Origin: Aurantimicrobium minutum
GTDB taxonomy: Bacteria > Actinomycetota > Actinomycetes > Actinomycetales > Microbacteriaceae
Reading direction: 5' to 3'
Length of the DNA stretch: 64,000 nt
NCBI RefSeq assembly: GCF_029894165.1
Contig: NZ_JARXXU010000001.1
Span: 806,001 to 870,000 of the forward strand
Below are positions 27,484 to 35,710 of this stretch, piece after piece (positions within the stretch are counted from its first letter, which is position 1; every line of letters begins with the position of its first letter). The notes beneath the pieces are model-generated. The model searched no databases and was not told the origin of the DNA. It saw only the letters and a program-made list of their open reading frames with translations. The position numbers and the translations under genes were made by a program.

Positions 27484-28745
27484 TGATCTTCCGCGTCGTC
27501 ACCTCGAGAGGCTGGGGCTGGGCAATTATTGCTTTGCTCTGCCTTGTGGTGGGCGCGGTACTGGGCTGGATTGAACTCATTGGTCTGGGAATTGCCGGGC
27601 TCGTGACTTTCGGTGTGGCCACGTTGTATGCGCTGTTCCGCCATGCACACGAGGTTTCCTTCCGGTTGGCTCACCACCGTGTAGTCGTGGGAGAGGACGC
27701 AGAAGTACTCGTATCGGTAGAAAACCCCACTCCTCACTCGCTGCTTCCGTTGGATGTCATTGTTCCCGTGGGGGAGCAACAGGTGGAAACACACGTGGGC
27801 CGCCTGCGCAAGGGTGCACGTGAGGACATCACGGTGCCCGTGCCTACCGGCCACCGTGGAATGGTTGCAGTCGGGCCTGCCCGTGTGGTTCGCCAAGACC
27901 CTCTGGGGCTCATCTCTCGTGAAGTTGTGCACGGTGATCCCCAGACGCTCTATATCCATCCAAAAACTATTGGCCTGCTCAGCATGAGTAGCGGATTTGT
28001 CCGAGACCTCGAAGGCAATCCGACCCGTGATCTCACAGATAGCGACCTGTCCTTCCACGCACTGCGCGAGTATGTTCCTGGCGATGATCGCCGCAATATT
28101 CACTGGAAGTCCACGGCAAAAACTGGCCAATTCATGGTTCGACAATTTGAACAAACCAGACGTAGCCATCTCATGATCGCGCTGGACACTGAGCCCGAGG
28201 TTTTTTCCGGTGATGACGAGTTTGAGCTTGCTGTGAGCGTGGCAGCGTCTGTTGCTGTTCGCGCGATCCGTGACACCAGAGAACTTTCAGTCCTCGTCAG
28301 TGCAGACGCCCAAGTGGTGTCGAGTGGCCGCATGAGTGCGTTACGAGAGGCTGCACGAGAACTGGCGACTCGGCGTCGCGCGGAGCGCGGGACGGCCACG
28401 GCCAAGATTCGTGCGCTGTCGACCATCTCCCGCGAGCGGTTACTCGATGAGCTCTCTGGAGTTCACCTGCAACCAGGTAGTCCGAACATTGTGGAACTTT
28501 CACGCCTCGCGTCGGTGCAGGCTGGGGATGTATCGATCGTGTTCCTGGTCACCGCAGGCTCTGTAGATTCAAAGACTCTGCACTCGGCATCGGTTGCCTT
28601 CCCCGCGGGGGTCGAGGTTGTGGTGTTGTGTTGCGCCCCAGAAGCATCACCGGTGACTCGCCGAATGGGGCGTTTGACCGTGGCGACCATTGGTCGCCTC
28701 GATGACGTCCAACAGCTCCTCGGTAAGCGGATGGTGACCGCATGA
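27483..28745 (+). CDS. DUF58 domain protein
   Basis: 420 aa with two N-terminal membrane helices (about 9-28 and 33-50), an extracytoplasmic-type beta domain, and the DUF58 core REYVPGDDRRNIHWKSTAKTG (about 198-218) leading into a vWA-like fold (LMIALDTEP). Members are predicted scaffolds or adaptors acting with MoxR ATPases. Overlaps moxR by 1 nt and the next gene by 4 nt (ATGA), so the three are translationally coupled. Confidence 0.92.
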   Translation: MIFRVVTSRGWGWAIIALLCLVVGAVLGWIELIGLGIAGLVTFGVATLYALFRHAHEVSFRLAHHRVVVGEDAEVLVSVENPTPHSLLPLDVIVPVGEQQVETHVGRLRKGAREDITVPVPTGHRGMVAVGPARVVRQDPLGLISREVVHGDPQTLYIHPKTIGLLSMSSGFVRDLEGNPTRDLTDSDLSFHALREYVPGDDRRNIHWKSTAKTGQFMVRQFEQTRRSHLMIALDTEPEVFSGDDEFELAVSVAASVAVRAIRDTRELSVLVSADAQVVSSGRMSALREAARELATRRRAERGTATAKIRALSTISRERLLDELSGVHLQPGSPNIVELSRLASVQAGDVSIVFLVTAGSVDSKTLHSASVAFPAGVEVVVLCCAPEASPVTRRMGRLTVATIGRLDDVQQLLGKRMVTA

Positions 28746-30940
28746 GAGCCGTGATCGTTGCACTCGCGGTTCTGGTGTCCCTTGTTCCGCTGTGGCCGGT
28801 CTATCACAGTCCCGCATTTTTTGTGGCGGTTGTGGGCGGTGCGCTACTTGGTAGTGTGATCGCCTGGATTTCAGCACTACGTCAGTGGTCGGTTCTGCGC
28901 ACCACACTGGTGGTTGTCCTGGCCATACTGATCTTCGGTGTTCCTCTGGCGGTTCCCACCGCAGCGCTTTTTGGTTTCCTTCCGACGCTGCCAGGTCTTC
29001 TCACGCTGCTGTCGGGAGTGGTGCTGTCCTGGAAGCAGCTGGTCACCATCATGCCTCCTGTGGGCACCTATGAGGCCTTGCTTGTACCTGCATTCCTCTT
29101 AGCATTAGGGGGTTGTGTACTGGCCGTGTCGCTGAGTTTGCGTCTCACGAAACAGTCGGGAAGGTCCAGTCTCGCAGCACTAGTTCCCGTTTTCACACTG
29201 GGTGTCTCGATTTGGTTGGGATCCGGGCAAGGCTTCGCCGCCATCGTGGTCTCAACTGTGGTGTTCGTCCTCATTGCTTTCTGGTTTGCCTCCGCCACGC
29301 GTGGCATTGCGCGCTCGGGACTGCGGGCTGTGGGAATCGTGTCGGTGGCAACGGTGGTTTCCAGCGCGATCCTGCTCGTGGTGCCCATCACTGACCGCAG
29401 TGTGTGGCGCAACAGCATTGAACAGCCTTTTGTTCTGCAAGAGGGCACAAGCCCTCTGTCGGAATATCGTGCTTTTGTTACCGGAGAATTTTCCTCCACC
29501 GATTTACTGACTGTCACTGGATTATCCGCGGGGGATCGCGTTTCTCTCGCCACCCTCGATAACTACACCGGCGTGAACTTCACCGTCGGCGGAACAGCTG
29601 CCGACTTCACTCGCCTCCCTGGCTCGGTCTCGACAGCCGGGGTTGAGGGGGATGCTGTTCGTGCACAATTCCAGCTCCAAGATCTCGCAGGGCCCTGGTT
29701 ACCCCTTCCGGGCGCCTTGGGCTCCCTCACGTTTATTGGCCAGAATGCACAATCGCTGACCGATCATTTTTATTACAGCCGGCCTGCCGCAACAGGAGCA
29801 CTCACGGTGGGCTTTGTGTCGGGGGATAGCTACCAGACCAGTGCCATGGCAGCCCCGCTCGTGACGCTGTCACAACTGGCCGACCAGGCTCCAGGAACTG
29901 CCACGCTCCCTGCGCCGGCGGTCATTCCTGAGGGACTGGATGCCTTCATTGCCCTTTCTGCCCGGGGGGAGACCACTCCAGGTGGCCGTTTGCAGGCAAC
30001 CCTCGAAGCTCTTGCTGCAGAAGGATATGTCAGTCACGGCGCCCCTGATGAGGTGCCCAGTGCTTCGGGTCATGGTGCGAACCGCATTGCCGCACTTTTT
30101 GCCAGCACGCCAATGGTGGGCGACGCTGAACAATATGCCAGCGCTGCGGCCTTGATCGCGACGCAGACTGGTTTCCCTGCCCGTGTGGTGATGGGGTTCC
30201 TCATCCCCCAGGGAACAGGTGCAGATGCTGCAGTGAACCTGACCGGCGCGGACATGACCGCGTGGATCGAAATCTCCACTGAACAAGGTTGGGTTGCCGT
30301 CAACCCCAACCCTGACGCGCGTCCCATTCCTGAACAGCAACCCGATGACCCAACCGAGGTGGCGTTCCCGCAGACGGCGGTAGAGCCTCCCGCACAAGAA
30401 GAACCTCAACTCAACGACAACACCGTGCCTGAGGCAGCGGAAGAGGAGCAGCCCACTGCTTCTGATCCTGTCTTGCACATAGTGCTGGCAATTGTGACCG
30501 GTGTTTCCTGGCTGCTTCTCATCCTGGGGCTGAGTGTGTCTCCGTTCCTGGGCATCATCGCTCTGAAACGGCGCCGGCGCTCACAGCGCCACAGCGCCGA
30601 GGGCAACCGGGCTCAAGTTGAGGGCGCATGGTCAGAAATGCGAGATGTCATGACAGATCATGGTGTGCTCACCATACATTCGGCCACCCGAACTGAAACG
30701 GCGAGCCAGATTGGCCTCCAAGCCGCCTCAATGGTGGCAGCTCTCGGCGATAAAGCCCAATATTCGCCTGACCCCGTCAGTGACACAGATGTCCAGCGGG
30801 CGTGGGCTGATGTCATGAGCGTGGAACTCGAATTGGGTGCAGGGCTCACGCGTTGGCAACGAATACAGGCTCTTGTTTCTCTGAAATCATTTGGCTGGTC
30901 ACGGGCACGCTTCACGAAATGGCGCGGGTCACGCCGGTAA
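28742..30940 (+). CDS. Polytopic membrane protein with a degenerate transglutaminase-like domain
   Basis: 732 aa: about seven N-terminal membrane helices (1-230), an extracytoplasmic region with a transglutaminase-fold segment (about 395-530), a Pro/Glu-rich linker, one more helix (about 580-605) and a cytosolic tail. The segment GDAEQYASAAALIATQTGFPARVVMG aligns with the usual G-x-C-x-x-[FY]-A motif, but Ala462 replaces the catalytic Cys. DMTAWIEI has Thr506 for the His, and WVAVNPN has Asn521 for the Asp. All three triad residues are lost, so the domain cannot be a Cys transglutaminase or protease and is probably a binding module. Similar substitutions may hold across actinobacterial homologues in this gene context (recollection, not checked). 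Confidence 0.88.
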   Translation: MRAVIVALAVLVSLVPLWPVYHSPAFFVAVVGGALLGSVIAWISALRQWSVLRTTLVVVLAILIFGVPLAVPTAALFGFLPTLPGLLTLLSGVVLSWKQLVTIMPPVGTYEALLVPAFLLALGGCVLAVSLSLRLTKQSGRSSLAALVPVFTLGVSIWLGSGQGFAAIVVSTVVFVLIAFWFASATRGIARSGLRAVGIVSVATVVSSAILLVVPITDRSVWRNSIEQPFVLQEGTSPLSEYRAFVTGEFSSTDLLTVTGLSAGDRVSLATLDNYTGVNFTVGGTAADFTRLPGSVSTAGVEGDAVRAQFQLQDLAGPWLPLPGALGSLTFIGQNAQSLTDHFYYSRPAATGALTVGFVSGDSYQTSAMAAPLVTLSQLADQAPGTATLPAPAVIPEGLDAFIALSARGETTPGGRLQATLEALAAEGYVSHGAPDEVPSASGHGANRIAALFASTPMVGDAEQYASAAALIATQTGFPARVVMGFLIPQGTGADAAVNLTGADMTAWIEISTEQGWVAVNPNPDARPIPEQQPDDPTEVAFPQTAVEPPAQEEPQLNDNTVPEAAEEEQPTASDPVLHIVLAIVTGVSWLLLILGLSVSPFLGIIALKRRRRSQRHSAEGNRAQVEGAWSEMRDVMTDHGVLTIHSATRTETASQIGLQAASMVAALGDKAQYSPDPVSDTDVQRAWADVMSVELELGAGLTRWQRIQALVSLKSFGWSRARFTKWRGSRR

Positions 30941-30949
30941 CATCGCACC

Positions 30950-31555
30950 ATGTCGTGTGAATTTTGTCAGAGTGAGTTGCCTGCCGGTGCCTTGTTCTGC
31001 GGTGAATGTGGAAACGCTGTTTCGCGGAAACCCCTCGCACCTGCACCTCTGGAGACACCTCCTCCTGCAGCTGAACACTTCGCTCCTGTTGCCACGGGAG
31101 AGCCTGAGACCACGTCGACAAAGATTGTTCCCCGTGTCGAGGGTGTGAACCTCTCTGAGCTCTTCGAATCTTCCCCCCAGGAACCTGCCCCGACGCCTCG
31201 TTTTGCAACCGAAAAAGAGCTGAGCTCGGTGTTGTCGTTCACCATCACACTGGGCAGTGGTGAGTCTGTTGAACTCACCCGCAGTGGATTACTGGGCCGC
31301 ATGCCGGCGCCTACCGACGGCGAAGAATTTGAACATCTCATCGTGGTTACTGACCCGGGACGATCTGTCTCCAAGACGCATCTGGAGCTGGGCGTCGAGA
31401 ATGACGAGCTGTGGGTAGCGGACCGCAATAGCGGAAACGGCTCCATCATCCGGGAACCCGGCGTGGTTCCTCGCCGCGCACAACCAGGAACTCGCTATCC
31501 GGTTGTGCGGGGAACCCGCATCGACATCGGGGATCTCCACCTCACCATTTCTTAG
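30950..31555 (+). CDS. Zinc-ribbon FHA-domain protein
   Basis: 201 aa. N-terminal rubredoxin-type zinc ribbon CEFCQSELPAGALFCGECG (residues 3-21, two CxxC knuckles), a Pro-rich linker to about residue 75, then an FHA domain: GLLGRMPAP, RSVSKTHLEL and DRNSGNGS carry the phosphothreonine-binding Arg, Ser and Asn positions. Start ATG at 30950, 9 bp after the previous stop. It is the second FHA reader of the cluster and lies directly before the FtsK-like ATPase. A direct link to that ATPase is inferred. Confidence 0.9.
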   Translation: MSCEFCQSELPAGALFCGECGNAVSRKPLAPAPLETPPPAAEHFAPVATGEPETTSTKIVPRVEGVNLSELFESSPQEPAPTPRFATEKELSSVLSFTITLGSGESVELTRSGLLGRMPAPTDGEEFEHLIVVTDPGRSVSKTHLELGVENDELWVADRNSGNGSIIREPGVVPRRAQPGTRYPVVRGTRIDIGDLHLTIS

Positions 31556-31621
31556 CGAGAGTTATCCACCGATAACGTGCACGGCTGTATGCGGGCCGAC
31601 CTCGTGTGATGAAGTGCGCTT

Positions 31622-34168
31622 ATGCGCTTCCCTCTCTTTGCCCTGATCGCTCCGCTCATCGCCAGTGTTGTGCTGTGGGCGGTGACCGGGTCTGCGATCA
31701 CTTTGCTCTTTGCGCTTCTCGGCCCGGTCATGGCTCTTGCTCAGTTCGCGGACGGGAAGTTGCATGGCCGTCGACAGTTGAAGCAAAGACAGATTCAGCT
31801 CGAAGAAGATGAAATACGTGCGGTGCTGGAGAACAACAACGCTCGTGAAGAAGAACGACAACAACAACTTCAGCAGTTTCCTTCAGCCACTGCATATTGC
31901 GGCGAGGACGTAGCATTTCGCCCATTGTGGGCGGCAGGAGAATGCATTCCTGGCAGCCAGCGCATTGTTCGGCTGGGGGTAAGCGTCGGAGACGCGTTCC
32001 CTGTTGTCCTAGATCTCTCCGCGGGGGTAGCCGTGCAGGGTGATGACGTGGAAGTTGCTGCGGCCCTCCGTGCTTTAGCAGCTCATCTGGCATGGAAGTG
32101 GGGTCCTGCAGAAGCGTTTCGGGTAGAGCAGGACCTTGCTGCGCAGCCCGAATGGCTGAAACTTGATTCTGAGAGCGCAGCCAGGCAGGAGAAGCTTGTC
32201 TTTCATATCTCTGGTGGGACACAACTTCCCCCGGGGGTGCGATATCTGTTGAAAGTGAGCACAGGGCGGGGTGTGGTGGTAGATACCGCCCTGCAGGGCA
32301 TGGCCGAGAACTCCTTACCCCAGATCGACATTGATTTCCTCACTCGAGCCCAAGCGCAGCCCATCCTGAGGGTGTTGCAACTGGAACGAGAAGCCCGTTC
32401 CACTCCGCACCGATCTGGATTACCTGAGAAAGCATCGACCAGGCTCGTGGAATCCGAGGAGTATCAGTCGTGCCGAACTACTTTGGTGGTGTGTGCCGGG
32501 GAGCAGGCGACGCAGCCTTTGTTTCTTGACCTCGTGAGTGCCGGCCCGCACGCTGTCGTCACCGGGATGACCGGAAGTGGCAAAACAGAGTTCTTACGGG
32601 CCTGGTTGTTGGCGCTGTGCTGTAGCTACGCACCCGATCAGCTCTCGCTCCTCATTGTGGATTTCAAGGGCGGGGCCGGTTTCCAGTCTCTCGCAGAGCT
32701 TCCCCACGTTGCCGGGCTCGTCACGGATTTGAATCCCCACGAGGTGCATCGTGCGGTGACATCGCTCCGTGCAGAAATTCGTTATCGGGAGAGAATCCTC
32801 GTTGACCACCAGGTCACGGATATTCGGGACCTGCCCCTGACCTGTGAGCTCACCAGATTGATTGTGGTGGTCGATGAGTATCGGGCACTGCTGGAGAGGT
32901 TTCCTGATTTTGCCCAGCTCTTCGTTGATCTCTCTTCGCGAGGTCGCGCGCTCGGGATACACATGATTGTTTCGAGCCAGCAGATCGGGGGAGCCATGGG
33001 TGACGCCTTACTCGCCAATTGTGCACTTCGGATTAGTTTCCGGGTATCGCAGAAGCAGGACTCACTGACTGTATTGGGTACGGACGCAGCCCACACCTTA
33101 GAACACGCTGCCGGCAGGGCGCTACTGATGGGGACGGGAATCGCACTGCGAGAATTTCACGCACCGCTGTGTTCGTCGGACGATATTCATCTCGTTGCAT
33201 CACGAGCCCAGGCGTGGAGTCTCGAACATGCCACCTGGCAGCGCAGAAGGCCCTGGCTTGCCCCGCTTCCTCGGCATATTTCTCTCGGGCAGGCTCCAGA
33301 ACGTGTGCCGGAAACTGCGTGGCTCGGTCTCGCAGATCTTCCCGAGCACCAGGTGCAGAGTTGGGTTACCTATTCGCCCGCCCACGATGGAAACCTTCTC
33401 GTCGCAGGCCCTGCCCGGTCGGGCGTGAGCACCGTGTTGCACCTCCTTGCCGAACAATGTGACGGAGCAGTGATCGACAGGGCTGAACACGCCTGGGATG
33501 TGGTTGTCGAACAGGAAGGCAACACAACTGGAGTATTGATCCTCGACAATCTCGACACAATCCTGGAGGAGTTCACACTCGAGCATCGTGAGGAATTTGT
33601 GCGATGCCTCACCGCGTGTGGTCGAGAACTCCCAAGGAGAGGGCAGGCGCTCATTGCAAACTGGTCAGATACGCCACTTTCATATGGTGGCTTCGCCAAG
33701 GTATTCAGTGCTGTTCTGAACCTGCAGGATGCTCAGCTGCCTGGTCGCGCGAGGTGGAAAGAGCACGAAGTTCAACTTGCGTCGTCCCCACCTGCTGCGC
33801 GGAAACACTTCTCGATCCCGACAGTGGAATGTCAACCAGGCCAGGAATACGTCGTCATCACGCGACGCCTCAACGCGGTGAGTAAAGAGCTGTCGACGCG
33901 TTACCCAGATCGGTTCGCCACTTTGGGCACTGGGCTCACGATTTCCTCGGCAGAGGGGATTTACGTGGGAACTCCCGATGCGTGGTTATCTCGTCATGCA
34001 GTGTTGCAGGAGAAGCTCTCTCATGCGGTTGTTGTTCTGGATAGTTGCTCACCTTCGGAGCTTCGATCCTTGCGGTTAAGTTCTCGAATATTTCCTTATG
34101 TCGAGCCCGGAAAAGTTCTCCTGATGGAGCCAGGCGGGCTGATTAGCCGGGCTCAAATGTTTATTTGA
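31622..34168 (+). CDS. FtsK/SpoIIIE-domain ATPase, EccC/EssC-like
   Basis: 848 aa. Two closely spaced N-terminal helices (about 2-20 and 23-40) followed by a charged coiled segment. The first ATPase domain has an intact Walker A GMTGSGKTEF (about 316-325), a conserved LLIVDFKGGAGF and Walker B IVVVDEY (about 415-421). A second domain has a ruined P-loop, GPARSGVST (about 597), where Val stands for the Lys, and LILDNLD in place of Walker B. This hairpin-plus-tandem-ATPase layout is that of type VII secretion motors (EccC/EssC), not of chromosomal FtsK, which has a gamma DNA-binding domain missing here. It ends the cluster; no WXG100 gene follows. Confidence 0.9.
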   Translation: MRFPLFALIAPLIASVVLWAVTGSAITLLFALLGPVMALAQFADGKLHGRRQLKQRQIQLEEDEIRAVLENNNAREEERQQQLQQFPSATAYCGEDVAFRPLWAAGECIPGSQRIVRLGVSVGDAFPVVLDLSAGVAVQGDDVEVAAALRALAAHLAWKWGPAEAFRVEQDLAAQPEWLKLDSESAARQEKLVFHISGGTQLPPGVRYLLKVSTGRGVVVDTALQGMAENSLPQIDIDFLTRAQAQPILRVLQLEREARSTPHRSGLPEKASTRLVESEEYQSCRTTLVVCAGEQATQPLFLDLVSAGPHAVVTGMTGSGKTEFLRAWLLALCCSYAPDQLSLLIVDFKGGAGFQSLAELPHVAGLVTDLNPHEVHRAVTSLRAEIRYRERILVDHQVTDIRDLPLTCELTRLIVVVDEYRALLERFPDFAQLFVDLSSRGRALGIHMIVSSQQIGGAMGDALLANCALRISFRVSQKQDSLTVLGTDAAHTLEHAAGRALLMGTGIALREFHAPLCSSDDIHLVASRAQAWSLEHATWQRRRPWLAPLPRHISLGQAPERVPETAWLGLADLPEHQVQSWVTYSPAHDGNLLVAGPARSGVSTVLHLLAEQCDGAVIDRAEHAWDVVVEQEGNTTGVLILDNLDTILEEFTLEHREEFVRCLTACGRELPRRGQALIANWSDTPLSYGGFAKVFSAVLNLQDAQLPGRARWKEHEVQLASSPPAARKHFSIPTVECQPGQEYVVITRRLNAVSKELSTRYPDRFATLGTGLTISSAEGIYVGTPDAWLSRHAVLQEKLSHAVVVLDSCSPSELRSLRLSSRIFPYVEPGKVLLMEPGGLISRAQMFI

Positions 34169-34181
34169 ACATTTCCCCATC

Positions 34182-34199
34182 ACAGCGATATATCGCTGT
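34182..34199. promoter_or_regulatory. 18-bp perfect palindrome upstream of the actinorhodopsin gene
   Basis: ACAGCGATATATCGCTGT is perfectly symmetric and lies 110 bp before the rhodopsin start, just after the FtsK-like gene. A TACGAT hexamer overlaps its right end (34199-34204) and could be a -10 element, which would put the palindrome over the promoter. Either an operator for a dimeric regulator or a short hairpin; an operator is more likely because no T run follows. Confidence 0.6.
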
Positions 34200-34271
34200 A
34201 CGATGAATCCATAACACCTCTGGTGACGCCAAGCCCCAATGTCGGGGTGTGGACCTCAAGGCTTTCCGCCA

Positions 34272-34294
34272 CCAATAGATCTATTGACTATTGG
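34272..34294 (+). promoter_or_regulatory. Overlapping repeats at the actinorhodopsin ribosome-binding site
   Basis: CAATAGATCTATTG (34273-34286) is a 14-bp palindrome. CTATTG occurs again at 34288-34293 (7-nt direct repeat), so CCAATAG (34272-34278) can pair instead with CTATTGG (34288-34294), whose last bases begin the GGAAGG Shine-Dalgarno (34293-34298). Two mutually exclusive hairpins, one of which covers the start of the ribosome-binding site, can thus form. A hairpin-prone CCCC/GGGG pair lies further upstream near 34233-34246. Regulation by structure is an inference. Confidence 0.5.
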
Positions 34295-34308
34295 AAGGCT
34301 CCTGCACA

Positions 34309-35100
34309 ATGAATAACCTCTCAGAACTGTTGACTGATACTCAGTTCAACATCGTTTTCAACATGCTCTCTCTCGGCATTGCGAGCATGCTCTTCACCAC
34401 CTTCTTCTTGGTGCTGGCACGAGATCGCGTGTTGCCGCGCTATCGACTTGCGGTGCTGATTTCGGCAACAGTGACGGGTATTGCTGCCTATCACTACTTC
34501 CGGATGTTCGACTCGTTCAACCACGCATTCTCAACTCTCGATGGCGCCGTCAACAATGCTGCTGTCTATAACGTGGGCTACCGCTACGTGGACTGGTTCC
34601 TGACCGTTCCACTGCTGTTGGTTGAGACTGTCGCAGTACTGGCGCTGACACGTCAGCTCCAAGGCTCGCTTCTCAAGCGCTTGGTTCCTGCCGCAGCCCT
34701 GATGATTCTCTTGGGTTACCCCGGTGACGCCAAGATCGATCTCTGGGGAATTACTGCCGGCTGGTGGGGCTTGTTCTCGACCATCCCCTTCCTCTACATC
34801 ATGTATGTCCTGTTCGTAGAGCTCGGCAAGAGCTTTGTTCGCCAGTCCGCTCCGGTTCGGAAGAAGCTTCAGCTTCTTCGCATCCTGCTGATTGCGACCT
34901 GGGGCTTTTACCCCATCACCTTCATCCTCGCGATGAACAGTGATGGTTTCTCTCCAGACTCCTTCGTCGCCCGTGAAGTGGGATACACCATCGCAGACAT
35001 CTTGGCGAAGTGTCTATTCGGTCTGCTGATCTTCTCGATTGCTCGTATGAAGTCTGCAGAAGACGACGCAGAGTTCGCGAAAACAGAGTTCCGCGACTAA
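34309..35100 (+). CDS. actR: Actinorhodopsin (light-driven proton pump)
   Basis: 263-residue seven-helix type I rhodopsin. Helix C reads YRYVDWFLTVPLLLVE: Asp95 (proton acceptor), Thr99 and Glu106 (proton donor) form the DTE motif of outward proton pumps. Leu103 matches the green-tuning position of proteorhodopsin. Lys234 in ADILAKCLFG is the retinal Schiff-base lysine and His62 matches the acceptor-associated His75 of proteorhodopsin. Gly154 in GWWGLFSTIP fits the small residue that opens a fenestration for carotenoid antennae in xanthorhodopsin-type pumps. ATG at 34309 is chosen for GGAAGG 10 nt upstream; a TTG at 34291 would put the Shine-Dalgarno inside the gene. A strong terminator follows. 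No retinal synthesis gene is in the window. Confidence 0.97.
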   Translation: MNNLSELLTDTQFNIVFNMLSLGIASMLFTTFFLVLARDRVLPRYRLAVLISATVTGIAAYHYFRMFDSFNHAFSTLDGAVNNAAVYNVGYRYVDWFLTVPLLLVETVAVLALTRQLQGSLLKRLVPAAALMILLGYPGDAKIDLWGITAGWWGLFSTIPFLYIMYVLFVELGKSFVRQSAPVRKKLQLLRILLIATWGFYPITFILAMNSDGFSPDSFVAREVGYTIADILAKCLFGLLIFSIARMKSAEDDAEFAKTEFRD

Positions 35101-35116
35101 ACACAGCATGAGAAGC

Positions 35117-35150
35117 AAGCCAGGCACCCTGTTGTGCCTGGCTTTCTTCT
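35117..35150 (+). terminator. Rho-independent terminator of actinorhodopsin
   Basis: AAGCCAGGCAC (35117-35127) pairs with GTGCCTGGCTT (35134-35144), an 11-bp perfect stem with a 6-nt loop, followed by TTTCTTCT-type sequence. It begins 16 bp after the rhodopsin stop, so actR is monocistronic at its 3' end and the isochorismatase gene needs its own promoter. Confidence 0.9.
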
Positions 35151-35161
35151 ATGCTCGGGGT

Positions 35162-35710
35162 ATGAGCCGGAACGCATTAATCGTGATTGATGTTCAGCAA
35201 GGGTTTGATCAATTGGAATATTGGGGGCCTCGGAACAATCCCGCGTGCGAAGACAACATCCGGGCGTTGCTGAAGAAATGGCGCGCATCTGGCCAGCCGG
35301 TAGTCCTCGTGCGGCATGATTCAGCGGGGCCACAATCGCCGCTTCGCCCAGGGCAACCAGGAAATGATTTCAAGCCAGGCATCGATGGCCCGCATGATCT
35401 TCTGATCGCCAAGACTGTCAATTCGGCTTTTTATGGAGAGCCTGACTTGGATGCGTGGTTAACAGCTTCCGAGATAACCGACGTCACTATTTGTGGAATT
35501 ACAACCAATCACTGTTGTGAAACAACGGCCCGCATGGCCGGCAATCTGGGCTATGACGTGACCTTCGTCCTGGATGCAACGCATACCAATGACCGCATCG
35601 ACGTCGACGGGAATGTTATTCCGGCGGCTGACATTGCGCGAACGACAGGTGCAAACCTGCATGGTGAATTTGCCACCGTGCGCAGCACAGCAGAAGTCCT
35701 CGCAGGTTAG
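35162..35710 (+). CDS. Isochorismatase-like cysteine hydrolase
   Basis: 182 aa alpha/beta hydrolase of the isochorismatase/nicotinamidase superfamily. Catalytic Asp in VIDVQQGF (about residue 9), Lys in IAKTVNSAF, and the nucleophilic Cys in GITTNHCCETTARM with the preceding cis-peptide-type turn. Members hydrolyse isochorismate, nicotinamide, ureidoacrylate and related amides; this one is not assignable. ATG at 35162 is used because the earlier in-frame start at 35108 would overlap the rhodopsin terminator. The stop overlaps the convergent TetR gene by 4 bp. Confidence 0.9.
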   Translation: MSRNALIVIDVQQGFDQLEYWGPRNNPACEDNIRALLKKWRASGQPVVLVRHDSAGPQSPLRPGQPGNDFKPGIDGPHDLLIAKTVNSAFYGEPDLDAWLTASEITDVTICGITTNHCCETTARMAGNLGYDVTFVLDATHTNDRIDVDGNVIPAADIARTTGANLHGEFATVRSTAEVLAG

